Positions 46,027 through 53,815 of a stretch of 64,000 nucleotides of DNA are shown piece by piece. How positions within the stretch are numbered: position 1 is the stretch's first letter; the number at the start of each line of letters is the position of its first letter. Source of the stretch: an uncultured Sphingobacteriaceae bacterium (GTDB lineage Bacteria > Bacteroidota > Bacteroidia > Sphingobacteriales > Sphingobacteriaceae); contig CAMLLO010000013.1 of NCBI GenBank assembly GCA_946480915.1, forward strand, positions 1 to 64,000, in the 5' to 3' direction. The position numbers were made by a program, and so were the translations under genes. A model generated the notes under the pieces. The model was not told the DNA's origin. It did no database searches and worked only from the letters and a program-made list of their open reading frames with translations.

Positions 46027-46803
46027 ATGAATAAATTCTTAGCATACCTTAGAACAGAGACCTTTAGAAAAAACCTAATTATAGCTATTATAGCAGTTAT
46101 AGCGTTTATTTTATTGATATTTTTCAGCCTCAGGTATTATACACGTCATGGCGAAGGAGTTCCTGTTCCTAAACTCGAGGGTTTAGCTGTTGAGCAGGCT
46201 ATTGAGTTATTAGAAGCGCAAGGTTTGGAATATCAAGTTGATTCGGTATATGAAATGGATAAGCCACCTGGAATGGTTGTAGAGCAGGACCCAGATGCAA
46301 ATACGAATGTCAAATTAAACAGAACAATATATTTAACTATAATCACCCGCACCGCTCCGGATGTTGGATTTCCGGACATTTTTGAGAAAACATATTTAGA
46401 GGCCAGGGCTGTATTAAGCAATTATGGAATTAAAATCGGCGACACGTCATACATCTCTGATATTGCCCGCGACAGGGTGCTTCAGGTAGAATTCAGAGGC
46501 AAGCAAATTCGGCAGGGCGATCAAATACCTAAAGGATCGGTGATTAGTTTGGTACTAGGCGATGGTAAAGGTGCCAGCGAAGTGGATCTACCAAATGTTG
46601 TCGGGCTTTTATTAAACGAAGCTATATTCTCCTTAAAGGGATCCTCGCTCAATCCGGGCATGATCACCTACGAAAACGTCACCGATTCTACTACAGCAAG
46701 AGTAATTAAGCAATATCCTGCATTAAGCGATTCCTTAACAAAAGTTAGCATTGGCAGCAGCGTTGATTTAATTCTATCAAATGGAACAACACCAGTTCAA
46801 TAA
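46027..46803 (+). CDS. Membrane-anchored PASTA-domain protein (no kinase)
   Basis: 258 residues. Short cytoplasmic N-terminus, a membrane span (about 17-37), then three PASTA repeats outside (about 45-110, 112-180, 185-255; for example 'VPVPKLEGLAVEQAIELLEAQGL' begins the first). PASTA modules bind peptidoglycan fragments or beta-lactams in Ser/Thr kinases and penicillin-binding proteins; here they stand alone. It shares an operon with the lytic transglycosylase mltG, which supports a peptidoglycan role. It overlaps the rhodanese gene by 23 bases. Confidence 0.88.
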   Translation: MNKFLAYLRTETFRKNLIIAIIAVIAFILLIFFSLRYYTRHGEGVPVPKLEGLAVEQAIELLEAQGLEYQVDSVYEMDKPPGMVVEQDPDANTNVKLNRTIYLTIITRTAPDVGFPDIFEKTYLEARAVLSNYGIKIGDTSYISDIARDRVLQVEFRGKQIRQGDQIPKGSVISLVLGDGKGASEVDLPNVVGLLLNEAIFSLKGSSLNPGMITYENVTDSTTARVIKQYPALSDSLTKVSIGSSVDLILSNGTTPVQ

Positions 46804-47101
46804 GGACATATCGGCTACCGAACTAAAAGAAAAACTGTCTCAGGGTGGTTCTGTTCTTTTAATTGATGTTAGAGAGCAACTTGAATATCACACTTTTAAT
46901 ATTGGTGGTGAAAATATCCCATTGGGCCAGCTGTCCCAAACCCTTGGAGATTTAGACTATTCAAAGGAGGATGATATTGTGGTTATCTGCCAACGAGGAA
47001 TAAGAAGTGAAACAGCCCGACGTTTATTAGTTTCGGCAGGTTACAAAAATGTAAGGAATCTTACAGGTGGATTATTAGCCTACAGAAGAATTACTAATTA
47101 A
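46781..47101 (+). CDS. Rhodanese-like domain protein
   Basis: 106 residues, a single rhodanese domain. 'ISATELKEKL', 'LLIDVREQLEYHTFNIGGENIPLG' and the active loop CQRGIRS with Cys70 are typical. It transfers sulfane sulfur or binds small anions in the cytoplasm. It starts inside the end of the PASTA gene and precedes mltG by 13 bases. Confidence 0.9.
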   Translation: MEQHQFNKDISATELKEKLSQGGSVLLIDVREQLEYHTFNIGGENIPLGQLSQTLGDLDYSKEDDIVVICQRGIRSETARRLLVSAGYKNVRNLTGGLLAYRRITN

Positions 47102-47114
47102 TTTTTTAATTAAA

Positions 47115-48170
47115 ATGACTACTAACAAATCAGGCAAATTAAGTTTAAAAGCAAAGGTCGTAATTGCCTTATTGATATTTATCGTTGTTGCGCTCGGAGT
47201 AACTGCCTTTTCTTTTTATTTGAAATACTTTGGACCAAATGTTTCCAATAAAGAAGAGTATTTATATATCAGAACGGGATCAGATTTTGACGATGTTTAT
47301 AAAACTATCCAACAAAAAAAGATCGTAAATAATACTGCATCGTTTCACGAGGCAGCTTTAGCAATGGATTACCCGCAAGCCGTAAAACCAGGTCGGTATC
47401 GACTGCATGGAGGAATGAGCAACCGGGGCTTAATAAACATGCTAAAATCGGGAAATCAGGAAGCTGTTCAATTGAAATTCAAAAACCATCGCCTAAAGCA
47501 GGATATGGCAGCTTATATTTCAACTCAAATAGAAGCAGATTCTGCATCAATCGTCAATCTTCTTGATTCTACTGAGTTTGTGAGTAAATATGGCTTCACT
47601 ACAGATAATGTATATTCTCTATTCATTCCAAACTCTTATGAGATTTACTGGAACACCTCGGCTAAAGAGTTTTTCGAGAGAATGTACAAAGAATATCAAA
47701 AATTCTGGACAGATGAGCGTAAAGCCAAGGCTAAGAAAATTGGATTATCAGAGACCCAGGTTAGCGTATTGGCTGCGATAGTTGATGCCGAAGCATTAAA
47801 CGATAGTGAAATGCCCAGAATTGCTGGCCTTTATATGAACCGGTATAAAAACGGCATTAAGTTACAAGCCGATCCAACGGTGATCTATGCTAATCACGAC
47901 TTCACCATCAGGAGAGTTCTAAACCGTCACCTAACAAAAGACTCTCCTTATAATACCTATGTATACACCGGTTTACCTCCGGGACCTATAATGATGCCTA
48001 GTATTAAAGCAATAGACGCTGTACTGAATTATGAAAAGCATAAATATATTTATATGTGTGCAAAAGAAGATTTTTCGGGCTATCATAACTTTGCAGTAAC
48101 TCAAGCCGAACATCAGGCCAATGCGAGAAGGTTTCAAAAAGCATTAAACGAAAGAAACATCAAGAAATAG
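47115..48170 (+). CDS. mltG: Endolytic murein transglycosylase MltG
   Basis: 351 residues. One N-terminal membrane span (about 12-34), a LysM-like region ('GSDFDDVYKTIQQKKIV') and the YceG/MltG catalytic domain with Glu226 in 'AAIVDAEALNDSEMPRIAGLYMNR', 'LQADPTVIYA' and 'YNTYVYTGLPPGPI'. It cuts nascent glycan strands during elongation and so sets glycan length. Middle gene of the five-gene operon; the thioesterase gene begins immediately after its stop. Confidence 0.95.
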   Translation: MTTNKSGKLSLKAKVVIALLIFIVVALGVTAFSFYLKYFGPNVSNKEEYLYIRTGSDFDDVYKTIQQKKIVNNTASFHEAALAMDYPQAVKPGRYRLHGGMSNRGLINMLKSGNQEAVQLKFKNHRLKQDMAAYISTQIEADSASIVNLLDSTEFVSKYGFTTDNVYSLFIPNSYEIYWNTSAKEFFERMYKEYQKFWTDERKAKAKKIGLSETQVSVLAAIVDAEALNDSEMPRIAGLYMNRYKNGIKLQADPTVIYANHDFTIRRVLNRHLTKDSPYNTYVYTGLPPGPIMMPSIKAIDAVLNYEKHKYIYMCAKEDFSGYHNFAVTQAEHQANARRFQKALNERNIKK

Positions 48171-48578
48171 ATGTATACTCATCAAACAAAGATTCGGGTT
48201 AGGTATGGCGAAACCGACCAAATGGGTTATATGTATTACGGCAATTATGCTGAACTGTACGAAGTAGGTCGCGTGGAAATGCTTCGAAGTTTGGGAATGA
48301 CTTATAGATCGATGGAAGATCAGGGAGTTATGATGCCAGTGCTTGATATGCGCTGCAAATATTTAAAACCTGCCTTATACGATGAGGAGCTAACGATAAA
48401 CGTAATTCTGGAAAAAATGCCGGGCGTAAAAATTCATTTCAAATATGAGTTCTTTAACGAAACTGGCGAATTAATTCATGAAGGAGAAACTACGCTGGCT
48501 TTCATAGACATGAAAAGAAATCGTCCTTGCGCTCCACCTGTCGATTTTCAAAACCGCTTAAAAACCTTTTTTAATTAA
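48171..48578 (+). CDS. Acyl-CoA thioesterase (hotdog fold, YbgC-like)
   Basis: 135 residues. 'VRYGETDQMGYMYYGNYAELYEVGR' contains the catalytic Asp17 of the 4HBT family, followed by 'MMPVLDMRCKYLKPALYDEEL' and 'KIHFKYEFFNETGELIHEG'. It hydrolyses short or aromatic acyl-CoAs in the cytoplasm. Abuts mltG with no gap. Confidence 0.9.
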   Translation: MYTHQTKIRVRYGETDQMGYMYYGNYAELYEVGRVEMLRSLGMTYRSMEDQGVMMPVLDMRCKYLKPALYDEELTINVILEKMPGVKIHFKYEFFNETGELIHEGETTLAFIDMKRNRPCAPPVDFQNRLKTFFN

Positions 48579-48583
48579 CAACG

Positions 48584-49573
48584 ATGAATTGGCTTCATAA
48601 ACTGCTTTTAAAAACTCGTCCATATGCTTTGTTTATGGACTGGACAAAAGTGGTCGTGGTGCCAGGATTCAGTCCTTTACCTCTATATACGGTTGGCACA
48701 TTCTTTTTTCAGGAGATAGGTAAAGATTCATTGATTAATAAGGCCTCGTCGCTGGCGTATAATTTCATGCTGGCAATCTTCCCTGGAATAATTTTTGTTT
48801 TTACACTTATTCCCTACATACCCATTACAGGCTTTCAAGATCAACTCATAAGTCTATTGGCGCTGGTTCTACCTTCAGAGGCATATCGGGCGGTAAAAAG
48901 CACCTTAGAGGAAATTATAAAACAACAAAACGGAGGCTTGTTATCGTTTGGTTTTTTTGCTGCTCTTTTCTTTGCAACAAATGGTGTAATCAACCTTATG
49001 CAGGCATTTAATAAGTCATCCTTAATTATGGAAACCAGAGGGTGGATTAAACAAAGAGTAGTGGCTATTACATTAACATTTGTTATGTTTTTTGCCTTAA
49101 TAATCGGGTTGACGATTATGACAGTGGGTACTTTTGCTGTTAATTTTGCGGAACAGCAACTCGAATTTAAAGACTCCTTCTGGTTATATATTGCCGATTT
49201 TTTAAGATGGTTGATCTTGATTTCGGTATATTTTATCACCATTTCAATACTGTACCGTTACGGTCCATCAAATACAAAAAAATGGAAGCTTTTTAGTCCC
49301 GGTTCCTGGCTGGCTACTGTTTTAGCTATTTTGACGTTTTGGGGATTTGGCTATTACATTAATAATTTTGGAAATTACAATAAGGTTTATGGCTCCATCG
49401 GAACCTTGATAGTAATCATGATTTGGTTATACCTAAACTCGTTGATAATATTGATAGGTTTTGAATTAAACGCAAGTATTGACCTCTCGAAACGCAGTAT
49501 TAAGATCGTAAAACCTAAATTTAATACGTTTAAAGACGAGCCTGTGCAGGAAAAACTGCATAAAAAAGCCTGA
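48584..49573 (+). CDS. YihY/BrkB-family inner-membrane protein
   Basis: 329 residues with about six membrane spans. 'KASSLAYNFMLAIFPGIIFVFTLIPYIP', 'FATNGVINLMQAFNKS' and 'NNFGNYNKVYGSIGTLIVIMIWLYLNSLIILIGFELNA' (conserved blocks, quoted in part) are the hallmarks of the family, once thought to be RNase BN and now of unknown function. Last gene of the PASTA-mltG operon; about 100 bases before tRNA-Ser. Confidence 0.9.
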   Translation: MNWLHKLLLKTRPYALFMDWTKVVVVPGFSPLPLYTVGTFFFQEIGKDSLINKASSLAYNFMLAIFPGIIFVFTLIPYIPITGFQDQLISLLALVLPSEAYRAVKSTLEEIIKQQNGGLLSFGFFAALFFATNGVINLMQAFNKSSLIMETRGWIKQRVVAITLTFVMFFALIIGLTIMTVGTFAVNFAEQQLEFKDSFWLYIADFLRWLILISVYFITISILYRYGPSNTKKWKLFSPGSWLATVLAILTFWGFGYYINNFGNYNKVYGSIGTLIVIMIWLYLNSLIILIGFELNASIDLSKRSIKIVKPKFNTFKDEPVQEKLHKKA

Positions 49574-49675
49574 TGAAAAAATTTATTCTACTGGAATTCA
49601 AAGGGCTATCTCTAATAATTAAAAAAATAAACAATCATAGTTGCAAATTTAGCCGGAGTTTGTACTTTTGCCTCC

Positions 49676-49762
49676 GGAGAGTTGGCAGAGTGGTCGATTG
49701 CGGCAGTCTTGAAAACTGTTGAACTGTTAAAGGTTCCTGGGGTTCGAATCCCTAACTCTCCG
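49676..49762 (+). tRNA. tRNA-Ser (anticodon UGA)
   Basis: An 87-base class II tRNA. The acceptor GGAGAGT pairs with ACTCTCC, discriminator G. The anticodon loop CTTGAAA lies between CAGT and ACTG, so the anticodon is TGA. A long variable arm is present and the T arm has GGTTCGAATCC. A phage integrase gene starts about 60 bases past its 3' end, so the 3' half is probably the attachment site of the prophage. Confidence 0.96.
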
Positions 49763-49823
49763 CAAAATATCCCCTGATAATGAGCCATATATGGAACGGC
49801 CGGACAATAACCGGACAGTTTTT

Positions 49824-51005
49824 ATGGCAAAATTCAAATTACTTAAAGCTTATGATGCTGGAGGCGACCTTTCGAAAGAATGGTTCGTCCAGTATCATTA
49901 CTTGAAACCCCGAACTGAGTGGAAGTCTGGTAAACCCGAATACCAGCGTTTTAAGGTCGGGAAAACAATCAATAATTATCATACGGTACGTGAACGTCGG
50001 GCGAGACTTAAAATCGTATTCAGTGGCTTAAAAATCATTCTTGAACAAGGATTTTCCCCTTTTGATTCATTATACCAAAAAGATCAGGTTCTCAATCATG
50101 AATATTCTTTACAGTCCTGCATTGAAAAATATCTAAGTGATATCAAAGGAATTCTATCTGAAGGAACTACTATCCATTACAAAGGCCGTACTGAATGTTT
50201 AAAGAAATGGTTTAAGGATCAGAAGCGTGAAGATGTGATGATATTCCAAATCACCAAAACGGATATCATGAACTTTTTAACGGACTGCAAAAAAGATAAT
50301 CCGGAATGGTCGAATAAAACCTACAATCATTATTTGACTGATATCAAGACATTCTTTAATCACTTCATTAAGAACTACGAAAATTATATCGATAAGAACC
50401 CGGCTGATAACATCAAAAAATTGAGGGTACTCAAAAAAGGAAACCGGCCTTTTTCCAACGAAGACTTTAAAAAGGTTCTTGAAGAGATCAGTGATAAAGA
50501 CAAATCATTGCTTCAATTTGTAAAGTTCTTGTATTATAGCTGTTGCCGGCCGGATGCTGAAGCCAGGTTTATGAAGAGAAGATACTTCAATTTACCCAAC
50601 CTTACAATGATGGTACCTGCTGAGCTGAGTAAGAACGGGATTACTCAATACGTTCCTATCGATGACGAGTTTTATAAGTTTCTGGTAAATGATCTTAAAA
50701 TTGAAAGATTGCACGATGATATGTATCTTTTTGGAAAGGCATTCAAACCAAACACCACTCCTATCTATGCGAAGGGATATTGCCGGAAATTCAGGAAACT
50801 GAAAAAGAACTTAAATCTGCCTGAAGATAACACCCTTTATAGCTTCAAGCATACGCGTGCCTGTCACTTAGCGGAAGACGGTGTTCACCTGTACCGGATC
50901 CAGCAAATAACGAGACATTTAACGTTGGCGAATTTGATGGATTATTTAAAAGATATGGGTGTGATACTTGAGAAGAAAGAACCAATCAAATCAAGGGCTA
51001 TTTAA
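49824..51005 (+). CDS. int: Tyrosine-type site-specific integrase (prophage)
   Basis: 393 residues from ATG 49824 (MAKFKLLKAYDAGGD); an ATG at 49791 would add 11. N-terminal SAM-like core-binding domain (about 90-190). The catalytic domain has Arg in 'YYSCCRPDAEARF', His and Arg in 'YSFKHTRACHLAE', the second His in 'ITRHLTLANLMDYL' and the nucleophile Tyr nine residues after it. Integrases of this form use tRNA genes as targets, and this one adjoins tRNA-Ser. Its stop overlaps the stop of a small minus-strand gene. Confidence 0.93.
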   Translation: MAKFKLLKAYDAGGDLSKEWFVQYHYLKPRTEWKSGKPEYQRFKVGKTINNYHTVRERRARLKIVFSGLKIILEQGFSPFDSLYQKDQVLNHEYSLQSCIEKYLSDIKGILSEGTTIHYKGRTECLKKWFKDQKREDVMIFQITKTDIMNFLTDCKKDNPEWSNKTYNHYLTDIKTFFNHFIKNYENYIDKNPADNIKKLRVLKKGNRPFSNEDFKKVLEEISDKDKSLLQFVKFLYYSCCRPDAEARFMKRRYFNLPNLTMMVPAELSKNGITQYVPIDDEFYKFLVNDLKIERLHDDMYLFGKAFKPNTTPIYAKGYCRKFRKLKKNLNLPEDNTLYSFKHTRACHLAEDGVHLYRIQQITRHLTLANLMDYLKDMGVILEKKEPIKSRAI

Positions 51006-51184
51006 GCCCTTTTCTTTCTTTTGTATGGTGTATAAGGTTCAAGTAAAATAACATCAATAGGTGCGTTCTTTTTGATCGCTATTTTAGTTTTTAATTCTTC
51101 CAATACGGATCCTGTAGGTTCAACTGAAGCTTCGAAGGTGTGAAGACTTCTCCCATTTCGGGAATCTTTCAATCTAAAGTTCAT
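51002..51184 (-). CDS. Small prophage protein, unknown
   Basis: 60 residues, MNFRLKDSRNGRSLHTFEAS through 'TPYKRKKRA'. Basic at both ends, with a short acidic helix in the middle. Stop codon overlaps that of the integrase (convergent). No family recognised; could be a small regulatory or structural phage protein. Confidence 0.45.
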   Translation of the reverse strand: MNFRLKDSRNGRSLHTFEASVEPTGSVLEELKTKIAIKKNAPIDVILLEPYTPYKRKKRA

Positions 51185-51267
51185 AAAATCATAACGTTAG
51201 ACTAAAATAAAAAGTTTTATCGGACAAATGACCGATATTTCATTTTATCGGCTTTTTAACCGATAAT

Positions 51268-51750
51268 TTACCTTTTGATTAGAAGAAAAAGACAGATGAA
51301 GAATGCTAGAATAGCTATAACCGACATAATACGTAAGCTCTTATTTTCTTTTTTAGTATTATCTCGCTCAGTTTCCGCTTTAGTCTTAGCATCATGCTCG
51401 TTATTGAAATTATTGATAAGAACCGCCTCTTTGGCTTTGTCTATCCTAATAATTGTATCGGTGTGATATATTGTACGTACGGTTGATTTACATGGGGGAC
51501 ATGGAACCTTAATTAATGAAGGTTTACCGGTAACAGTATTGATTAAAGTAACAGTAACTGTGTCGGTCCTGATATCGGTTTTAACAATAGTATCTGTTTT
51601 GCCTTCGATCAAAGAGTCTTTAGCAGGATATTCCTCCGCGCAAAATTCTGCAGCTATCTCCGGATGTTTATTTCCGTAAGTAAGAAAGCCATTTTTTGTA
51701 ATGCATCCGGATAGGAAAATGATAAGTAATATGGAAAAGAATAATTTCAT
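51268..51750 (-). CDS. Candidate unimolecular spanin (u-spanin)
   Basis: 160 residues. The N-terminal signal has lipobox LSGC (Cys16) for outer-membrane anchoring. The periplasmic part is beta-prone with repeated Asp-Thr pairs ('KTDTIVKTDIRTDTVTVTL', 'HTDTIIRID'), then a coiled-coil-like charged stretch (about 105-138, 'NNEHDAKTKAETERDNTKK'). The C-terminus has one membrane span (about 140-157, 'MSVIAILAFFICLFLL') and ends in Lys-Arg. A lipobox plus C-terminal span is the architecture of T1 gp11-type u-spanins, which fuse inner and outer membranes at lysis. It follows the holin-like and endolysin genes, overlapping the former by 4 bases. Confidence 0.65.
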   Translation of the reverse strand: MKLFFSILLIIFLSGCITKNGFLTYGNKHPEIAAEFCAEEYPAKDSLIEGKTDTIVKTDIRTDTVTVTLINTVTGKPSLIKVPCPPCKSTVRTIYHTDTIIRIDKAKEAVLINNFNNEHDAKTKAETERDNTKKENKSLRIMSVIAILAFFICLFLLIKR

Positions 51751-52097
51751 GGCTGTTCAATTTTACCTTTTACAGTTACCTCATCCCCTGCCTTAATCGG
51801 CTCCGATTGTTGGCCCCTAAATGCCCTTATTCCATCATTTACCTGTTGGATGCTCACAATACCGAAAATCACCAATATCGTAATGTTATAAATTACAGTT
51901 AACCAAACAAGGATCTTCAAAGCTGCTATAGCTTCAGCATTTGGTTTTGGTTGATAAACTATAATGTAAGCCAAAACGACTACTGCAATCGAAATGCAGG
52001 AATTCAGGAAGACATACCAAAAGTTTGTGAGAGCCCTTGCGGAAGATTTTCCGTCTATTCCCTGAAGGGATGGTTTTATCCAGTTGATTAGGCTCAT
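51747..52097 (-). CDS. Holin-like prophage membrane protein
   Basis: 116 residues. Two membrane spans (about 27-49 and 62-83), a short N-terminus beginning [11 protein letters not shown], and a charged C-terminus '[14 protein letters not shown]'. Position between endolysin and candidate spanin, with 4-base overlaps to both, supports a holin role. No holin family is recognised by sequence. Confidence 0.6.
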   Translation of the reverse strand: MSLINWIKPSLQGIDGKSSARALTNFWYVFLNSCISIAVVVLAYIIVYQPKPNAEAIAALKILVWLTVIYNITILVIFGIVSIQQVNDGIRAFRGQQSEPIKAGDEVTVKGKIEQP

Positions 52098-52747
52098 ATA
52101 CCCAACGCTTTTAATGTTTTCGGTCCAATAATTCCATCGGCAACTAGCCGGTTCTTCGATTGAAAATTCTTGATCGCACTTTGGGTTTTAGGGCCGTCAA
52201 CTCCATCAGGCACTAAACCATATCCTAATTCGTTCAATGCGATTTGAACCGCTTTAAGGGAATTATTTACAGGCTGGATCTTATCTGATATTTCAAAATG
52301 CATCCAATCATAATTCTTTTCACGGCCCAGACTGATAAATCCGTTTAAATAGAAGATATCAATCATTGCCTTGTATTCAGGGCGGGCGAATTGAGCAGTG
52401 TCGCTGGTAGCATGTAGAGAATTTCTTTCCGGATCAAGATCAATGGCAATACCCCAACTGTGTTTTGATGGTTCGGTACCTCCACGCATTAACCGGTAAT
52501 TAAAGCAGCCTCCATAAACATTAATGCCAAGGCGTTTAATTTCATCCAATCCATAATGACAAAGAATATCAGATAAAGCTTTTTTTAGCCTGTCAGCAAT
52601 TGATTTATGACATTGAATTCTTGTTACGATTTCCGATCTGTTCCAAGAGGTGATCATCGGAAATGGCAAATCTATTGTTACCAGGTAGCCCTTACCTGTT
52701 GGATTAGGTTTGCCATAGTATTTAGTTGCTGAAGTAGTATTTAGCAT
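52094..52747 (-). CDS. Endolysin: M15 peptidase plus peptidoglycan-binding domain
   Basis: 217 residues. N-terminal M15-family DD/LD-endopeptidase-like domain with the zinc motif in '[15 protein letters not shown]' (SxHxxGxAxD) and the last ligand His in 'YDWMHFEI'. The C-terminal ~60 residues are a PG_binding_1 module ('[27 protein letters not shown]', '[12 protein letters not shown]'). No signal peptide, so it needs the holin to reach the wall. Sits between two small membrane-protein genes. Confidence 0.9.
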   Translation of the reverse strand: MLNTTSATKYYGKPNPTGKGYLVTIDLPFPMITSWNRSEIVTRIQCHKSIADRLKKALSDILCHYGLDEIKRLGINVYGGCFNYRLMRGGTEPSKHSWGIAIDLDPERNSLHATSDTAQFARPEYKAMIDIFYLNGFISLGREKNYDWMHFEISDKIQPVNNSLKAVQIALNELGYGLVPDGVDGPKTQSAIKNFQSKNRLVADGIIGPKTLKALGI

Positions 52748-52748
52748 T

Positions 52749-53066
52749 TTACTTATTATTTAGCCTCTCAATTAAATCCACCCTTTGTTCTAGTAATCTT
52801 ACCTGCGTGTTAGTGGCGTTGACCTGGTTCTGGACAGACTGTATAAAAACCTGAAAATCTTTACTAGCTCCTTTATCATCATTCTTCATCTCTGTGATTT
52901 GCGTTTGTAACTCGGTTATTTTTTCACCTTGTCTTTCTACTGCGTTGGTGACCTGATTAATGAAAAAGATGGCTGGCAATAGATACGCTGAATAAAGTAA
53001 TATGTCCTTAGCCTTAAATTGTAGATTACTCCAATCCATTGAAAAATTTGTTGTAGTATTTTCCAT
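52749..53066 (-). CDS. Prophage membrane-anchored coiled-coil protein
   Basis: 105 residues. One hydrophobic segment (about 25-42, '[18 protein letters not shown]') followed by a coiled coil to the end ('[12 protein letters not shown]', '[19 protein letters not shown]'). The arrangement recalls XhlA-type lysis-associated proteins but the order of span and coil is reversed. First gene of the lysis cluster, 1 base before the endolysin. Confidence 0.55.
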   Translation of the reverse strand: MENTTTNFSMDWSNLQFKAKDILLYSAYLLPAIFFINQVTNAVERQGEKITELQTQITEMKNDDKGASKDFQVFIQSVQNQVNATNTQVRLLEQRVDLIERLNNK

Positions 53067-53229
53067 GAGTTTTTACTTACGGAACCTCTCAAATTTCAGG
53101 CTTTAAATATGTTTAGTTGAATTTAATCTGTAATATAAAGGCTAATATTACATTATTATAAATGTTATGTTTAAGTATAAAAATATTATTACATTAGATT
53201 TTACAAATAATCATATATTTTTACGACTC

Positions 53230-53811
53230 ATGAAAACATCTAAAATTTACTTATTCGCATTGTTATTGGCATTTGTAGCAACTTTTACCAGCTGCAAAAA
53301 GGAAGATACTGAACCTGATTTATTAAATCCTACTGCTCGTGTTTTTAACTTTGCTGAGATTAATGGATTCTTTCTAAAGAGCTATACCGAAGTTAAAGGA
53401 ATAGTAAGAGAGAATACACAAAGAGAATATAAACAAGGCAGTACCGATATACTTCTGTTTCTGGCTAAATCACAAGATGGTGTGAATTACAGAATCGAAT
53501 TACAAACCACAGGTGCAAATGTCCAAAAAATAACTATTGTAACCGACGCAAAAACTAACCCTGCAGATCAGCATGGATTAATGCCTTTTTTATATAATGG
53601 CTTTAAGTCGATATATGGTGAAGCCACTAACTTTTATTTTATTGATTATACATTTATTAAAGAATTTCAATCCTACAATGAAATGACAGCGTTTGTGAAT
53701 CAAACAGGATATGAAGGCAACTATTATCATAGCCGATGGGACTTGACTGACAAACGAATTTCTGTGAGCTACATCGACAATGCAGCGTATGCAAGCATAC
53801 AGTTAAATTAA
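53230..53811 (+). CDS. Prophage-borne lipoprotein, candidate moron
   Basis: 193 residues from ATG 53230, chosen because MKTSKIYLFALLLAFVATF with lipobox 'FTSC' (Cys at about 22) follows at once; an in-frame ATG at 53167 would bury this signal. The mature part begins with a charged linker ('KKEDTEPD') and has mixed beta structure with 'FNFAEINGFFLKSY' and 'YIDNAAYASIQLN'. It is the only plus-strand gene in a minus-strand late block, is flanked by AT-rich DNA, and ends 5 bases from the convergent tail-tip gene. Such independently transcribed genes are typical lysogenic-conversion genes, for example superinfection exclusion. No family recognised. Confidence 0.7.
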   Translation: MKTSKIYLFALLLAFVATFTSCKKEDTEPDLLNPTARVFNFAEINGFFLKSYTEVKGIVRENTQREYKQGSTDILLFLAKSQDGVNYRIELQTTGANVQKITIVTDAKTNPADQHGLMPFLYNGFKSIYGEATNFYFIDYTFIKEFQSYNEMTAFVNQTGYEGNYYHSRWDLTDKRISVSYIDNAAYASIQLN

Positions 53812-53815
53812 ATAA

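Noticed and set aside
48841..49242. 133-codon minus-strand frame inside the yihY gene
   Set aside because: Antisense to conserved membrane spans; the composition is what the reverse of a hydrophobic gene gives.
53167..53229. Upstream ATG for the prophage lipoprotein
   Set aside because: It would place 21 residues before a textbook lipoprotein signal; the ATG at 53230 is better.
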